Assembly: GCF_014490745.1 (NCBI RefSeq)
Contig: NZ_LZEU01000001.1
Span: 4,367,501-4,431,500 of the forward strand
From: Pseudomonas alcaligenes
GTDB taxonomy: Bacteria > Pseudomonadota > Gammaproteobacteria > Pseudomonadales > Pseudomonadaceae
Direction: 5' to 3'
DNA: 64,000 nt
In this document: in pieces, positions 29,107 to 38,396 of the stretch
Position numbering within the stretch: the stretch's first letter is position 1
Layout: the number at the start of each line of letters is the position of its first letter
Notes under the pieces: model-generated
What the model was told of the DNA's origin: nothing
The model's input: only the letters and a program-made list of their open reading frames with translations
Database searches by the model: none
Made by a program: the position numbers and the translations under genes

Positions 29107-30830
29107 CAGCCCAGCACCTCATCGGTGAGGGTGGCGCAGACCTTGAGCACTTCCTCGACGCTAGTCACCCCGGCCAGTGCATAGTCCAGCGCACAGGCCG
29201 CCAGCGGGCGGTAGTTGGCGCTGGCCTTGGCCGCTTCGGCAAAGCCTTGCGGGTCGCTGCGGCGCAGCGCGGCGATCATCGCCTCGTCCATTTCCAGCAG
29301 CTCGTAGACCCCCAGGCGCCCGGCATAGCCGCTGTTGTGGCACTGGTGGCAGCCGCTGCCGCGCTTGAACGCGCGCCCGGCCAGCACGCTGCCGTGCAGG
29401 TTCTCCAGCCAGGCCAGCTGCTGCGGCTCGGGCTGGTGGTCTTCCATGCAGTTCTCGCACACCCGGCGTACCAGGCGCTGGGCCAGCACCGCGTTGAGCG
29501 AGGTGGCGACGAGGAACGGCTCGGCGCCCATGTCGATCAGGCGCATGGCCGAGGTCAGGGCGTCGTTGGTGTGCAGGGTGGACAGCACCAGGTGGCCGGT
29601 GAGCGCGGCGCGCAGGCCGATCTCGGCGGTCTCCTGGTCGCGCATTTCGCCGATCAGCACGATGTCCGGGTCCTGGCGCAACGCGGCGCGCAGCACGCGG
29701 GCGAAGCTCAGGTCGATCTTGGTGTTGACCTGCACCTGGTTGATCCGCGGCAGGCGATATTCCACCGGGTCTTCCACGGTGATGATCTTCTTCTCCGGGC
29801 TGTTCAGCTCGGTGAGGCCGGCGTACAGGGTGGTGGTCTTGCCCGAGCCGGTGGGGCCGGTGACCAGCACCAGGCCATAGGGGCGCTGCAGCAGGCGGCG
29901 GAAGCGCGCCAGCATGTCCGGCGGCATGCCACTGGCATCCAGGCTGGCCACGCCGCTGCTCTGGTCGAGCAGGCGCATCACCACCGACTCGCCGAACTGC
30001 ACCGGCATGGTCGACACCCGCACATCGATGTTGCGGTTCTTCACCCGGATGTTGAAGCGGCCGTCCTGCGGCAGGCGCTTCTCGGAGATATCCAGGCCGG
30101 ACATGATCTTCAGGCGCATGACCAGCGCCGAGGCGATGCGCTGCTCCTTCATCACCTGCTCGTTGAGCACCCCGTCGATGCGCTGGCGGATGCGCACCAC
30201 GCCCTCGTCCGGCTCGATATGGATGTCCGAGGCCTTCATCTGCACCGCGTCCTCGAACAGCGTCTGCAGCAGGCGCACCACCGGTGCATCGCTGGTGTTG
30301 TCGGCGCCCAGCTTGGACAGGTCGAAGTCGCTGTCCTGCAGCTCGCCTTCCAGCTCGCCGGCGATCGAGGCGATCTCGCTGGTGCGCCGGTAGACCAGAT
30401 CGAGGGTGGCCAGCAGCTCGGCCTCGCGCACCACCGCCGGCAGCACGCGGGTCTTGAGGATGCGCTCCATCTCGTCGAGCGCGAACAGGTCGAGCGGGTC
30501 GGACATGCCGACCAGCACCCCACCGCCCTCGCGGCTCAGGACGATGGCGCGGAAGCGCCGGGCCATGGCCTCCGGCAGGCTCTGCACCAGCGGCAGGTCG
30601 AACTTGAAGTGCTTGAGTTCGATAAAGGGAATCTTCAGCTGCTCGGACAGCGCGGTGAGCAGTTTGACCTCGGCGACGAAGTTGAGGTCGACCACCGTGC
30701 GGCCGAGCTTGGAGCCGGTGCGCTTCTGCTCCTGCAGGGCCAGTTGCAGCTGCGCCTCGCTGATCAGCCCGGCCTGGATCAGCAGGTCGCCCAGGCGCAC
30801 CTTGCGCTGGCGTACGTCATCCGGATTCAT
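29106..30830 (-). CDS. mshE: MshE assembly ATPase with c-di-GMP-binding MshEN domain
   Basis: 574 residues. Residues about 12-60 hold two tandem MshEN-type motifs (RLGDLLIQAGLISEAQL; KLGRTVVDLNFVAEVKLL), the module shown to bind cyclic-di-GMP in Vibrio MshE. A GspE-type ATPase follows with Walker A GPTGSGKTTTLY, the Asp box (TVEDPVEYRL), Walker B (DIVLIGEMRDQET) and a His box (STLHTNDA). A tetracysteine zinc element (CENCMEDH...CHQCHNSG) lies near 470-510. It powers pilus extension, and the N-domain predicts direct c-di-GMP control. It overlaps mshN by ATGA. Confidence 0.95.
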   Translation of the reverse strand: MNPDDVRQRKVRLGDLLIQAGLISEAQLQLALQEQKRTGSKLGRTVVDLNFVAEVKLLTALSEQLKIPFIELKHFKFDLPLVQSLPEAMARRFRAIVLSREGGGVLVGMSDPLDLFALDEMERILKTRVLPAVVREAELLATLDLVYRRTSEIASIAGELEGELQDSDFDLSKLGADNTSDAPVVRLLQTLFEDAVQMKASDIHIEPDEGVVRIRQRIDGVLNEQVMKEQRIASALVMRLKIMSGLDISEKRLPQDGRFNIRVKNRNIDVRVSTMPVQFGESVVMRLLDQSSGVASLDASGMPPDMLARFRRLLQRPYGLVLVTGPTGSGKTTTLYAGLTELNSPEKKIITVEDPVEYRLPRINQVQVNTKIDLSFARVLRAALRQDPDIVLIGEMRDQETAEIGLRAALTGHLVLSTLHTNDALTSAMRLIDMGAEPFLVATSLNAVLAQRLVRRVCENCMEDHQPEPQQLAWLENLHGSVLAGRAFKRGSGCHQCHNSGYAGRLGVYELLEMDEAMIAALRRSDPQGFAEAAKASANYRPLAACALDYALAGVTSVEEVLKVCATLTDEVLG

Positions 30831-32200
30831 CCGCGACCTCCCAGCGCCGTGGCGCGTTCACTGGCGAAGCGCCGAGCGCCGTCGTCCAGTCCCTGCCCCT
30901 GCAGGGCCAGGCGATAATGACGAGCGGCCTCACTCGGCCGATCAAGCTGTTCCAGGGCAATGGCCAGGCCCAGTTGCCAGGTGGCCTGGCTGGGGCGCAG
31001 GGCGACCATCTGCTGGTACAGCGCGGCGCTTTCCTGCCATTGCCCGGTCTGCTGGTAAGCCGCGGCCAGCAGGGCGTGGTAGGTCGGTTCCTGCACCAGG
31101 GCCGGCGCACTCTGCTCCAGGGTGGCGACCGCCGCCTTGGTCTCGCCGGCCTGCAACTGGGCGCGAGCCAGCAGCAGGCGCAGCTCGCTGTCCTGCGGGT
31201 GTTGCGCCAGCTGCGCCGGCAGCCAGCCCAGCAGGCGCTGCTGCTGACCGCCGGCCAGGTAGGCGCGGGCCAGCCAGCGCAGCACTTCCTGGTCGCCGGC
31301 GCGGCTCTGCTGCAAGTCTTCCAGCAGGCGGATGGCGCGCGGGTAGTCGCCCTCCTGCAGGGCCTGGCGCGCCTGATTCAGGCTGTCCGGCTGGGCAGCG
31401 CTGATCTTCACTTCGGGCGGCCCGCTGGGGGCGGTCGCGGCCGGCTCGGCCACTGGCTCGCGGGCCGCTGGCGGAGCATCGGCAGCCGGCACCGGGGCAC
31501 TGGCCCAGGCCGGCAGGGGCGCCTCGGCAGCCGGCTCGCTGGCAGGAACGGCCGTCGGCAATTGTTCCAGCTCCAATGGCGCCTCGGCCTTCTGCGCCGG
31601 CGCCGCCAGCGGCACCTCGACCCACAGCAGCCAGCGGTCGCCAGCCGGTTCCAGGCGGTCGCTCACCTGCAATTCTTCGCCCAGGCCGACCAGCAGCACC
31701 TGGACATCCTGCCCCTGCTGCTCGACACGCCAGGACAGGCTGTTGCCTGTGCTCTGCACGCGCCCGGACTGGGTCTCGCCGGCCAACTGCACGCCCGGCA
31801 GACGCAGGCTTACGGCGCCGCTCTCCTCGCTGCGGCGGTAGGCCACCGAGCGATCCAGCAGCAACTGCAGGATCAGGGTGCGGCCATCGTTCTGCGGCAG
31901 CACCTCCAGCAGGCGCGGCAGCGGCACGGCCGGCAACGCCGCTGGTGCAGCAACACTCGGCTCGACCGGGAGCAGCCGCTCCGGCAGTGGGTTGACCAGG
32001 CGGCCGATCATCAACCCCAGCAGCACGCCGAACAGCACCACGGCAGCGAGCCAGACCAGGCCGCGGCGCACCCGCTCGTAACGTTCGCGCCGCTCCGCAC
32101 CGGCCTCGTCCACCGGCTGCAGGCCTTCCAGGCTGAGGCGTTCGGACGGCGCTGCCCGGCGCTCTTCGAGATCGCGCAGCATGTCGTTGACCAGGCTCAT
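30827..32200 (-). CDS. mshN: MshN-like TPR protein
   Basis: 457 residues: a short cytoplasmic N-terminus beginning MSLVNDMLRDLEERR (a common start of MshN/ExeB-like proteins), one membrane helix at about 46-68, a periplasmic beta-rich part, a Pro/Ala-rich linker at about 200-270 and a C-terminal array of TPR-like helices (about 275-455). Probably stabilises or positions the secretin or alignment complex. Coupled by ATGA overlaps on both sides. Confidence 0.85.
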   Translation of the reverse strand: MSLVNDMLRDLEERRAAPSERLSLEGLQPVDEAGAERRERYERVRRGLVWLAAVVLFGVLLGLMIGRLVNPLPERLLPVEPSVAAPAALPAVPLPRLLEVLPQNDGRTLILQLLLDRSVAYRRSEESGAVSLRLPGVQLAGETQSGRVQSTGNSLSWRVEQQGQDVQVLLVGLGEELQVSDRLEPAGDRWLLWVEVPLAAPAQKAEAPLELEQLPTAVPASEPAAEAPLPAWASAPVPAADAPPAAREPVAEPAATAPSGPPEVKISAAQPDSLNQARQALQEGDYPRAIRLLEDLQQSRAGDQEVLRWLARAYLAGGQQQRLLGWLPAQLAQHPQDSELRLLLARAQLQAGETKAAVATLEQSAPALVQEPTYHALLAAAYQQTGQWQESAALYQQMVALRPSQATWQLGLAIALEQLDRPSEAARHYRLALQGQGLDDGARRFASERATALGGRG

Positions 32201-33129
32201 GGCAGCAGCTCCCGCCAGTGCGCCAGCCAGGGCCAGGCGCCGATCAGGGCGAGCAGCGACAGGCTCATGGCCGCCAGGCTCCAGCCCAGCCAGAGCGGGC
32301 GCCGGCGCAGAAACGGCTGGGCGCCTTCGGTATCCAGCTGGGCGCGCTGCACCTGGCGCGCGCCGACCTGCCGGCGACCTTCACCAAAGGCCACCATCAG
32401 CGCCTTATGCGCGAGGATGTTGATCAGCCGCGGGATGCCGCCGCTGCCGCGCACCAGGCGGCGCACGGCGGCCCCGTCGAACAGCGGCTCGCCACGGTAG
32501 CCGGCCACGGCCAGGCGCTCGCTGAGGTAACGGTTGGTGTCCTTCACGTCCAGCGGGCGCAGGCAGTAGGAAAAGGTGATGCGCTGGCGCAGCTGACGGA
32601 ATTCGTTGCGCGCCAGGGTGGCGTCCAGCTCGGGCTGGCCGAACAATACCACCTGCAGCAGCTTGGCCTGCTCGGTCTCCAGATTGGTCAGCAGGCGCAG
32701 GGCTTCCAGGGTGGCCGTCGGCAGGGCCTGGGCCTCGTCGATCAGCAGCACCGTGCTCTTGCCGGCGGCGGCCAGCTCGATCAGGCGCCGGTGCAGGGCA
32801 TCCAGCACGCCCTGGGCGTCCAGCTCCTCGATACCCTCGACGTGCAGCTCGCGGGCCAGGGCCTGGCGCAGGCCCACCGGGCTCATGCCCGGGTTGGGCA
32901 GGTAGGCGGCCTGGTAGCGCTCGCCATCCAGCTCGTTGAGCAGCGCGCGGCACAGCAGGGTCTTGCCGGTGCCGACTTCGCCGGTGACCTTGATGAAGCC
33001 CTCACCCTCGCCCAGCGCCACGCGCAGCAGGTTGAGGCACGCCTGGTAGGGCGCCAGCTGCACCAGGAAGCCGGTGTTGGGCGTCAGCGCGAAGGGTTTC
33101 TCGCGCAGACCGAAGAAGGCTTCGTACAT
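32197..33129 (-). CDS. mshM: MshM-like AAA ATPase (ExeA family)
   Basis: 310 residues. The N-terminal ExeA signature is MYEAFFGLREKPFALTPN. Walker A is GEVGTGKT, Walker B is VLLIDEAQ and the sensor region is QRITFSYCLRPLD. A membrane helix at about 280-302 anchors the C-terminus. The family is linked to secretin or pilus-complex assembly through the peptidoglycan. It is 4 bp downstream of mshL. Confidence 0.9.
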   Translation of the reverse strand: MYEAFFGLREKPFALTPNTGFLVQLAPYQACLNLLRVALGEGEGFIKVTGEVGTGKTLLCRALLNELDGERYQAAYLPNPGMSPVGLRQALARELHVEGIEELDAQGVLDALHRRLIELAAAGKSTVLLIDEAQALPTATLEALRLLTNLETEQAKLLQVVLFGQPELDATLARNEFRQLRQRITFSYCLRPLDVKDTNRYLSERLAVAGYRGEPLFDGAAVRRLVRGSGGIPRLINILAHKALMVAFGEGRRQVGARQVQRAQLDTEGAQPFLRRRPLWLGWSLAAMSLSLLALIGAWPWLAHWRELLP

Positions 33130-33133
33130 CGCC

Positions 33134-34732
33134 TTATCTCAGTTCCTTAAAGGTTTCCGCGCTCTTGCGCAGTTCATCCAGCCAGACGTCGTCGCTGACC
33201 ACCTGGGGGCGCAGGAGGATCACCAGCTCGCTCTTCTTCAGGGCCTTGCGCTGTTGCTTGAACAGCGGGCCGACGAACGGCAGGCTGCTGGCCCACGGCA
33301 CTTCGGCATCGTTGTTCTCGTTGTTGTTCTGCAGCAGGCCACCGATCACCACCACCTGGCCGCTGCGGGCACGCACGATGGAGTCGGACTGGCGCGAGGT
33401 GGACAGCGCCAGCGGTAGGTTGAACACGTTGTCTTCGCCGAGCACGATGGTCTTGTTCTGATCGACCACGCGGCTGACGGTCGGCCGCACGTGCAGGGTA
33501 ACCACGTCGTTCTGGTCGATCTGCGGGGTGACGTCCAGCGAGATGCCGGAGAAGAACGGGGTCAGGGTCAGATCCTGGGTCGGTTCGGTGACGCCGGCGG
33601 CGGTGGTAGTGGTGCTGCTCGACGACACCTCGGTGACGAAGAATTCGTCGGTGCCGACCTTGATCACCGCCTTCTGGTTGTTCAGCGTGGAAATCCGCGG
33701 GCTGGACAGCACCCGTACTTCGCCCTGGGTCTGCAACAGCTGGATAATCCCGCTGAAGTCGCCGAAGTCGAACGCACCGCTGAACACCCCGCCGATATCG
33801 GTGGGCCCGGTCAGGGTATCGCCATCCAGGGCGCCGCCGATGTGACTGCCGATCTGCGACCAGCTGACACCGGCCTGGAAGCCGTCGTTGAGCTCCACTT
33901 CGAGGATCTTGGTCTCCAGGATCACCTGGCGCTGCAGGTTGCGCTGGGCCTGTTCGAGGAAGCGCGCGACGTTCTCCTGGTCGGCACTGTTGGCGCGCAC
34001 CACCAGGAGGCTGGCCTGCGGGTTGACCACCACGCTGTTGCCCTGTTCGCCGCCGACTATGGTCTTGACCACCCCCTCCACTTCCTTCCAGAAGTCGACG
34101 TTGCTGGTGGTGACCACCTTGCTCGCATTGAGCGTGGTCACCGTGCTGTCGCTGCTGCTGGTGCCGTTGCTGTCATTGCTGTCGTTGTTGCTGGTGCTTT
34201 CCACCTGCCCGGAGCTGACCCGCGTGTCGGACTCGCCGAGGCGCTGCAGGTTGAGGTAGTTGAGGTCGTAGCTGCGGGTGATCACCTTGTTCGGCAGGAT
34301 CTGGTAGCCGTAGCTGGTACGCCGGTAGTCATAGCCGTAGCTGTCGCGCACCGCCGCCAGGACTTCCTCGAGGGTGACCCGGCGCAGGCTGAAGGTGATG
34401 TTGCCGGTGACTTCCGGATGCACCACCAGGTTCTGCCCGGCCCCGTCCATCAGACTGAGGAAGAAGTCGCGGGCCGGCATGTCCTTGGCCGCCACGTCGA
34501 AGCGCGGGCCGCTGCTGAAGCTGGTAGCGCCGGTCAGCGGCGGCAGCAGCGCGGCCTGCACGGCCGGCGGCGGCGTCACCTTGGCCTGGGCCTGCTGGAT
34601 GCTCTCGTCGAGCAGCTTGCCGCTCTGCTCGTAGAGCTGCTTGTCGCCATCGATGAAGGTCTGGCAGGCACTCAGCAGGCAAGCCAGGCTCAGCAGGGCG
34701 AAGCTGGGTAGGCGTTTGGTCATGGGCATCAT
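33134..34732 (-). CDS. mshL: MshL outer-membrane secretin (lipoprotein)
   Basis: 532 residues. A lipoprotein signal ends in LLSACQ (lipidated Cys at about residue 23). A secretin/TonB short N-terminal domain is near 85-125 (GAGQNLVVHPEVTGNITFSL), followed by N-domains with a Ser/Asn-rich insert (SNNDSNDSNGTSSSDS, about residues 180-196). The C-terminal secretin beta-domain has VRVLSSPRISTLNNQKAVIKVG and VVVIGGLLQNN. It forms the outer-membrane pore for the MSHA fibre. It overlaps mshK by ATGA. Confidence 0.93.
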   Translation of the reverse strand: MMPMTKRLPSFALLSLACLLSACQTFIDGDKQLYEQSGKLLDESIQQAQAKVTPPPAVQAALLPPLTGATSFSSGPRFDVAAKDMPARDFFLSLMDGAGQNLVVHPEVTGNITFSLRRVTLEEVLAAVRDSYGYDYRRTSYGYQILPNKVITRSYDLNYLNLQRLGESDTRVSSGQVESTSNNDSNDSNGTSSSDSTVTTLNASKVVTTSNVDFWKEVEGVVKTIVGGEQGNSVVVNPQASLLVVRANSADQENVARFLEQAQRNLQRQVILETKILEVELNDGFQAGVSWSQIGSHIGGALDGDTLTGPTDIGGVFSGAFDFGDFSGIIQLLQTQGEVRVLSSPRISTLNNQKAVIKVGTDEFFVTEVSSSSTTTTAAGVTEPTQDLTLTPFFSGISLDVTPQIDQNDVVTLHVRPTVSRVVDQNKTIVLGEDNVFNLPLALSTSRQSDSIVRARSGQVVVIGGLLQNNNENNDAEVPWASSLPFVGPLFKQQRKALKKSELVILLRPQVVSDDVWLDELRKSAETFKELR

Positions 34733-35043
34733 CGACTCGGCTTCACTACAGGTTCGGCCAGGCGCAGCAGCTGTTGCTGGCCCTGGCGCTCAATCAATAC
34801 GGCATGCGGATAGATGGCCAGCACGCGGGCGTCGCCGTGGCGGTCGTTGACCCGCAGGGTTTCGCCATCGATCACCACCCGGCTGCCACTGGGGCCATGC
34901 AGGATCGCCTGCAGGCCCAGCGCCGCTGGCGCCTCGGCGCTGGCCGCCGGCAGCAGCCCCACCGGGGGCTGGGTCGGGTCGATTTCCACTGCGGCAGCCG
35001 CGCTGCCGCTCAGCAGCATTATCAGGAACCAGGCTCTAGACAC
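34729..35043 (-). CDS. mshK: MshK-like periplasmic protein
   Basis: 104 residues: signal peptide (about 1-18), then a small domain beginning DPTQPP with GLQAILHGPSGSRVVIDGE and a conserved VRVND-type strand. This is typical of MshK/GspC-like small subunits that may dock to the secretin MshL, encoded next to it. It overlaps mshJ by 8 bp. Confidence 0.82.
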   Translation of the reverse strand: MSRAWFLIMLLSGSAAAAVEIDPTQPPVGLLPAASAEAPAALGLQAILHGPSGSRVVIDGETLRVNDRHGDARVLAIYPHAVLIERQGQQQLLRLAEPVVKPSR

Positions 35044-35737
35044 CGACCCACCCCGCCTGGCTGCTCACGGTATAGAGTTTCAGGCTGATCTGCGCCTGCC
35101 CCGGGCCGCCTTCGCCGACCTGGTAATCGAGGTTCTCCCAGTTCAGCTTCCAGCCACCACCCTCGCTGGCCGCGCGCAGGGTCTGCGCTTGCTGCACCGA
35201 GTCGAGGTAGCGGATCAGGTCGAAGAAGCCGCCCTCGAGCTTGAGCACCAGGCCGTGGCGGTACAGCTTGACCGGCATGGCCACGGCCTGCTGTGCCTCG
35301 CCCGTAGCGGCGCCCTCGGCCGCCAGCTTGAGCGGCTCGCTGAAGCTCTCCAGGCCCACCAGGCGCAGGCCGTCCTGCTCGCGCAGCAGCGCCTGCAGGA
35401 CTTCCTTCATCTTCTCCGGGGTGATCATCGTCGCGGTTTCCCGGGCGATCGCCTGCGTCAGCTCCTCGCGACTGGCCGAGGCCAGCTGCAGCGCCGTGCG
35501 GTAGGGACTGTTGGGGTCGTTGGCGGCGCGGTTCTGCAACTCGAGCAGGCCGGACTGCGCCTCCAGCTGGCGGCCCTCGGCCAGCTTGAAGGCCGCGTCC
35601 TGGCGGGCCAGGCGCTGGCTCAGCGGGTCGCCAAGCAGCAGCAGATAGAGTGCGCCGAGCAGGGCCAGGCCCACCCCGTAGGTCAGCCATTGCTCGCGCG
35701 GAGCCATGCCCTGCCAGCGTTGCAGCCACTTATTCAC
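35036..35737 (-). CDS. mshJ: MshJ-like alignment protein (PilO type)
   Basis: 233 residues from GTG 35737; AAGGAG lies 7 bases upstream inside the end of the preceding gene, and the longer ATG-started frame is a shadow. It has a short cytoplasmic start, a membrane helix at about 18-37 (GVGLALLGALYLLLLG), a coiled coil and a ferredoxin-like periplasmic domain. The PilO-like plan suggests it forms the inner-membrane alignment complex with the MshI and PilN-like products. Confidence 0.82.
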   Translation of the reverse strand: MNKWLQRWQGMAPREQWLTYGVGLALLGALYLLLLGDPLSQRLARQDAAFKLAEGRQLEAQSGLLELQNRAANDPNSPYRTALQLASASREELTQAIARETATMITPEKMKEVLQALLREQDGLRLVGLESFSEPLKLAAEGAATGEAQQAVAMPVKLYRHGLVLKLEGGFFDLIRYLDSVQQAQTLRAASEGGGWKLNWENLDYQVGEGGPGQAQISLKLYTVSSQAGWVGV

Positions 35738-36338
35738 CGGCTTTCTCCTTGTCGTCGAGGCGGGAGGAGAGATCGAAGTGGAGCAACTGGTCGTCCTGGC
35801 GCTGCACCTCGAAACGGGCGAACTCGCGGCCCTTGAACTGCGGGCTCTGGCCCAGGCGTTCGAGGTAGCGCGGCAGATCCTCCTGGCCCTGGCTGCGCCC
35901 CTGCAGGCGCATCTGGCTGCCACCTTCGCTCAGGCCGATGGCGGTCAGCCACAAGCCGCTCTGCGGGTGCTGGGCGGACAAGGCGCGCAGCGGCGCGACG
36001 AAGCCGGCCGCCTGCTGACCGTCCAGCACATTCAGGTAGGTGAGCAGGCGCTGCAGTTCGCGGTTCTCCGCCTCGCGGGCGGCCGCTTCCTTGGGCAGGC
36101 TGGGATCCAGCACGGGGTCGACAAAGCTGGCCTTGGCGGCGGCCAGGCGGGTTTCCTGCTCCTGGGCATCCTGTTCTTTCTGCGCCAGCCGCTGCTCGCC
36201 GCTGTGCAGCTGCCAGGCCTGCCAGGCGGCGTGCAGCAGGCACACCAGCACCAGCACCAGCAGCCCGGCGATCATCTCGGTCTGGCGTGGAGCGCCGCGG
36301 CTCTTGCGTTCGACCTGGTAGAGGTTGAGGTTCTGCAT
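35730..36338 (-). CDS. PilN-like MSHA alignment protein (MshI2)
   Basis: 202 residues starting MQNLNLYQ, the short cytoplasmic PilN-type motif (NLY/NLF) that docks to the PilM-like partner. A membrane helix lies at about 23-41, then a coiled coil and periplasmic domain. It begins at the last base of the mshI stop (TGATG) and overlaps mshJ by 8 bp. In other MSHA loci this is called mshI2 or part of mshI; I leave the symbol empty. Confidence 0.82.
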   Translation of the reverse strand: MQNLNLYQVERKSRGAPRQTEMIAGLLVLVLVCLLHAAWQAWQLHSGEQRLAQKEQDAQEQETRLAAAKASFVDPVLDPSLPKEAAAREAENRELQRLLTYLNVLDGQQAAGFVAPLRALSAQHPQSGLWLTAIGLSEGGSQMRLQGRSQGQEDLPRYLERLGQSPQFKGREFARFEVQRQDDQLLHFDLSSRLDDKEKAGE

Positions 36339-37252
36339 CAGCGAACCTCCTGGCGCAGGGCGGCGCCGACCGCTGCCATGCAGTAGGCCTGGGTCTGCTC
36401 ATCGAGCTCGGCGGTGGCCTGGCCGGGGAACAGCTCGCGCAGGTCGAGGGCCTGCAGCTTCACCGCCAGCCCGCTGGACAGCGCCTGCAGGGTCGCCGCG
36501 CCGTTGCGCTTGGCCGGTAGCAACAGCAGGCGGTTGATATAGCCCTTGCCCAGCTGGCTCTCGAAATAATCGAGCGAGCGCTGGATCTCCAGGGTTACGG
36601 TGGCGAAGTCGTTGTCGGCCTTGTCCAGGCCCTGTTCAATACGCCGCGCCATGTACAGGTCGGCGCCGTTCTGCACGCAGATCAGCCCCTCGCTGGAGCG
36701 CAGGCGCAGCAGGGCGATGTTCATGCCCTCGGCACCGGCCAGCAGGCCGAGGTTGCGGAAGGCCATCTCGGTCACGTCGATGCTCTGCACGCGCAGCCCG
36801 GCCTGCTCCAGCATGGCGCTCCAGGCCTGCATGCGCGCCTTGCCCAGCACCGCGCAGTAGGCCATGCGCGAGCGCCCGCGGTAGGCGTCGTCGGGCAGGC
36901 TGAAGGCATCGACCACCACCTGTTCGAGCGGCTCGGCGATCAGATCCTTGACCCGCCAGCGCAGCGCATCGCGCAGCTCTTCGGCCGGCACATCAGGACT
37001 GTCGAGAAGGATCATCTGGTAGGTCGCGGGGTGCAGCAGCAGGTTGACCCGCATGCCGCCAAGATCCAGCTCGCCGACCAGGCGCTTGAGCAGCGCCGGC
37101 TGCTCGGCCGGGGTGGCCTGATGAAACTGGCAGTCGAGCAGGCGTGGCGCCTCGCCGGGCAGACGCTGCACGCGTGCCAGGGCAATACCTTCCGGGCCCG
37201 TTTCGATGCCCAGCAAGCCGTCCGCTTTAGTTCTTCTTTTTGCGAACCACAC
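36338..37252 (-). CDS. mshI: MshI, PilM-like cytoplasmic actin-fold protein
   Basis: About 304 residues from GTG 37252, preferred because GGGGGGAG lies about 8 bases upstream and the protein then begins MWFAKRR; an ATG at 37282 would add ten residues. It has an actin-like PilM-type fold with LGIETGPEGIALA near the start and MNIALLRLRSSEGLICVQNG in the middle. It has no membrane segment and probably binds the N-terminus of the PilN-like protein. It is the first gene of the msh operon, divergent from trmL with about 95 bp between. Confidence 0.85.
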   Translation of the reverse strand: MWFAKRRTKADGLLGIETGPEGIALARVQRLPGEAPRLLDCQFHQATPAEQPALLKRLVGELDLGGMRVNLLLHPATYQMILLDSPDVPAEELRDALRWRVKDLIAEPLEQVVVDAFSLPDDAYRGRSRMAYCAVLGKARMQAWSAMLEQAGLRVQSIDVTEMAFRNLGLLAGAEGMNIALLRLRSSEGLICVQNGADLYMARRIEQGLDKADNDFATVTLEIQRSLDYFESQLGKGYINRLLLLPAKRNGAATLQALSSGLAVKLQALDLRELFPGQATAELDEQTQAYCMAAVGAALRQEVR

Positions 37253-37347
37253 CAACTGCACTCCCCCCTGGTGCTCAGGCATTCTCGGCAGCCCGGTCGG
37301 ATGGCGCGCTAGAATGGCACCTTTCCGCCTTGCTCAGAGCCTGATCA

Positions 37348-37809
37348 ATGTTCCATGTCGTTCTGTTCCAGCCCGAGATTCCCCCGAATACCGGCAACAT
37401 CATCCGTTTGTGCGCCAACACCGGTTGTCAGTTGCACCTGATCGAACCGCTGGGCTTCGAGCTGGACGACAAGCGCTTGCGCCGTGCCGGACTGGACTAC
37501 CACGAATACGCGACATTGAAACGCCACCATTCATTGGCCGACTGTATCACAGAGACCGCCAGTGACAGGATATTGGCATTTACTACAAAAGCCAGCCACA
37601 GCTACGCGCAGACCGAGTTCCGCCGCGGCGATCTGCTGCTGTTCGGCCCGGAAAGCCGCGGCCTGCCCGCCGAGATCCTGGCGCAGATTCCCGACCCGCA
37701 GCGCCTGCGCATGCCGATGCGCCCGGAGTGCCGCAGCCTCAACCTGTCCAACGCGGTGGCGGTGGTGGTGTACGAGGCCTGGCGGCAGAACGGCTTCGCC
37801 ATGGACTGA
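37348..37809 (+). CDS. trmL: tRNA (cytidine/uridine-2'-O-)-methyltransferase TrmL
   Basis: 153 residues, the size of the single-domain SPOUT enzyme TrmL (YibK), which methylates the wobble ribose of tRNA-Leu. Motifs are [31 protein letters not shown] and [17 protein letters not shown] (trefoil-knot SAM site). A TAGAAT about 35 bases upstream is a possible -10. Divergent from msh; ends at a shared terminator with secB. Confidence 0.96.
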   Translation: MFHVVLFQPEIPPNTGNIIRLCANTGCQLHLIEPLGFELDDKRLRRAGLDYHEYATLKRHHSLADCITETASDRILAFTTKASHSYAQTEFRRGDLLLFGPESRGLPAEILAQIPDPQRLRMPMRPECRSLNLSNAVAVVVYEAWRQNGFAMD

Positions 37810-37830
37810 GCGGCGCCACCTGCGCCGATA

Positions 37831-37855
37831 AAAAAAGCGCCCCGCGGGGCGCTTT
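37831..37855. terminator. Bidirectional terminator between trmL and secB
   Basis: A 9-bp perfect palindromic stem (AGCGCCCCG/CGGGGCGCT) with A-run on one side and T-run on the other. Confidence 0.93.
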
Positions 37856-37873
37856 TCTGTGTCGCTGCCGGAC

Positions 37874-38344
37874 TCAGGCTTCGGCCGGTGCGGCGGCGCC
37901 TTGCAGGCGTTGCAGCTCCTGGGCGTACAGCGCGTCGAAGTTCACCGGTGCCAGCATCAGGGCCGGGAACGAACCGCGGATCACCAGACTGTCCAGCGCC
38001 TCACGGGCGTACGGGAACAGCAGGTTCGGGCAGAACGCGCCAAGGGTGTGGCTCATGGAGGCGGCGTCCAGGCCTTTGATCAGGAAGATGCCGGCCTGCT
38101 GCACTTCGGCGATGAAGGCGATCTCTTCACCGTTCTTCACGGTCACCGAGAGAGTCAGCACCACTTCGTGGAAGTCGCCTTCCAGACCTTTCTGGCGGGT
38201 GTTGAGATCCAGGGCGACGCTCGGCGTCCACTCCTGGCGGAAGATTTCCGGGCTCTTCGGCGCTTCGAAGGACAGATCCTTGACGTAGATACGCTGCAGG
38301 GAGAACTGTGGGCCTTCGGCGCCGTTGTTTGCTTGTTCGGTCAT
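37874..38344 (-). CDS. secB: Protein-export chaperone SecB
   Basis: 156 residues. It has the SecB core [16 protein letters not shown], then [14 protein letters not shown] and the C-terminal half with [11 protein letters not shown] cytoplasmic tetrameric chaperone that keeps preproteins unfolded for SecA. Third gene of a minus-strand group with a rhodanese protein and grxC. Confidence 0.97.
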   Translation of the reverse strand: MTEQANNGAEGPQFSLQRIYVKDLSFEAPKSPEIFRQEWTPSVALDLNTRQKGLEGDFHEVVLTLSVTVKNGEEIAFIAEVQQAGIFLIKGLDAASMSHTLGAFCPNLLFPYAREALDSLVIRGSFPALMLAPVNFDALYAQELQRLQGAAAPAEA

Positions 38345-38396
38345 GGCGGTTCTTCTTATTGCGGGTTTCTGAAAGGGTTCAGGGCTCGGAAAGAGC

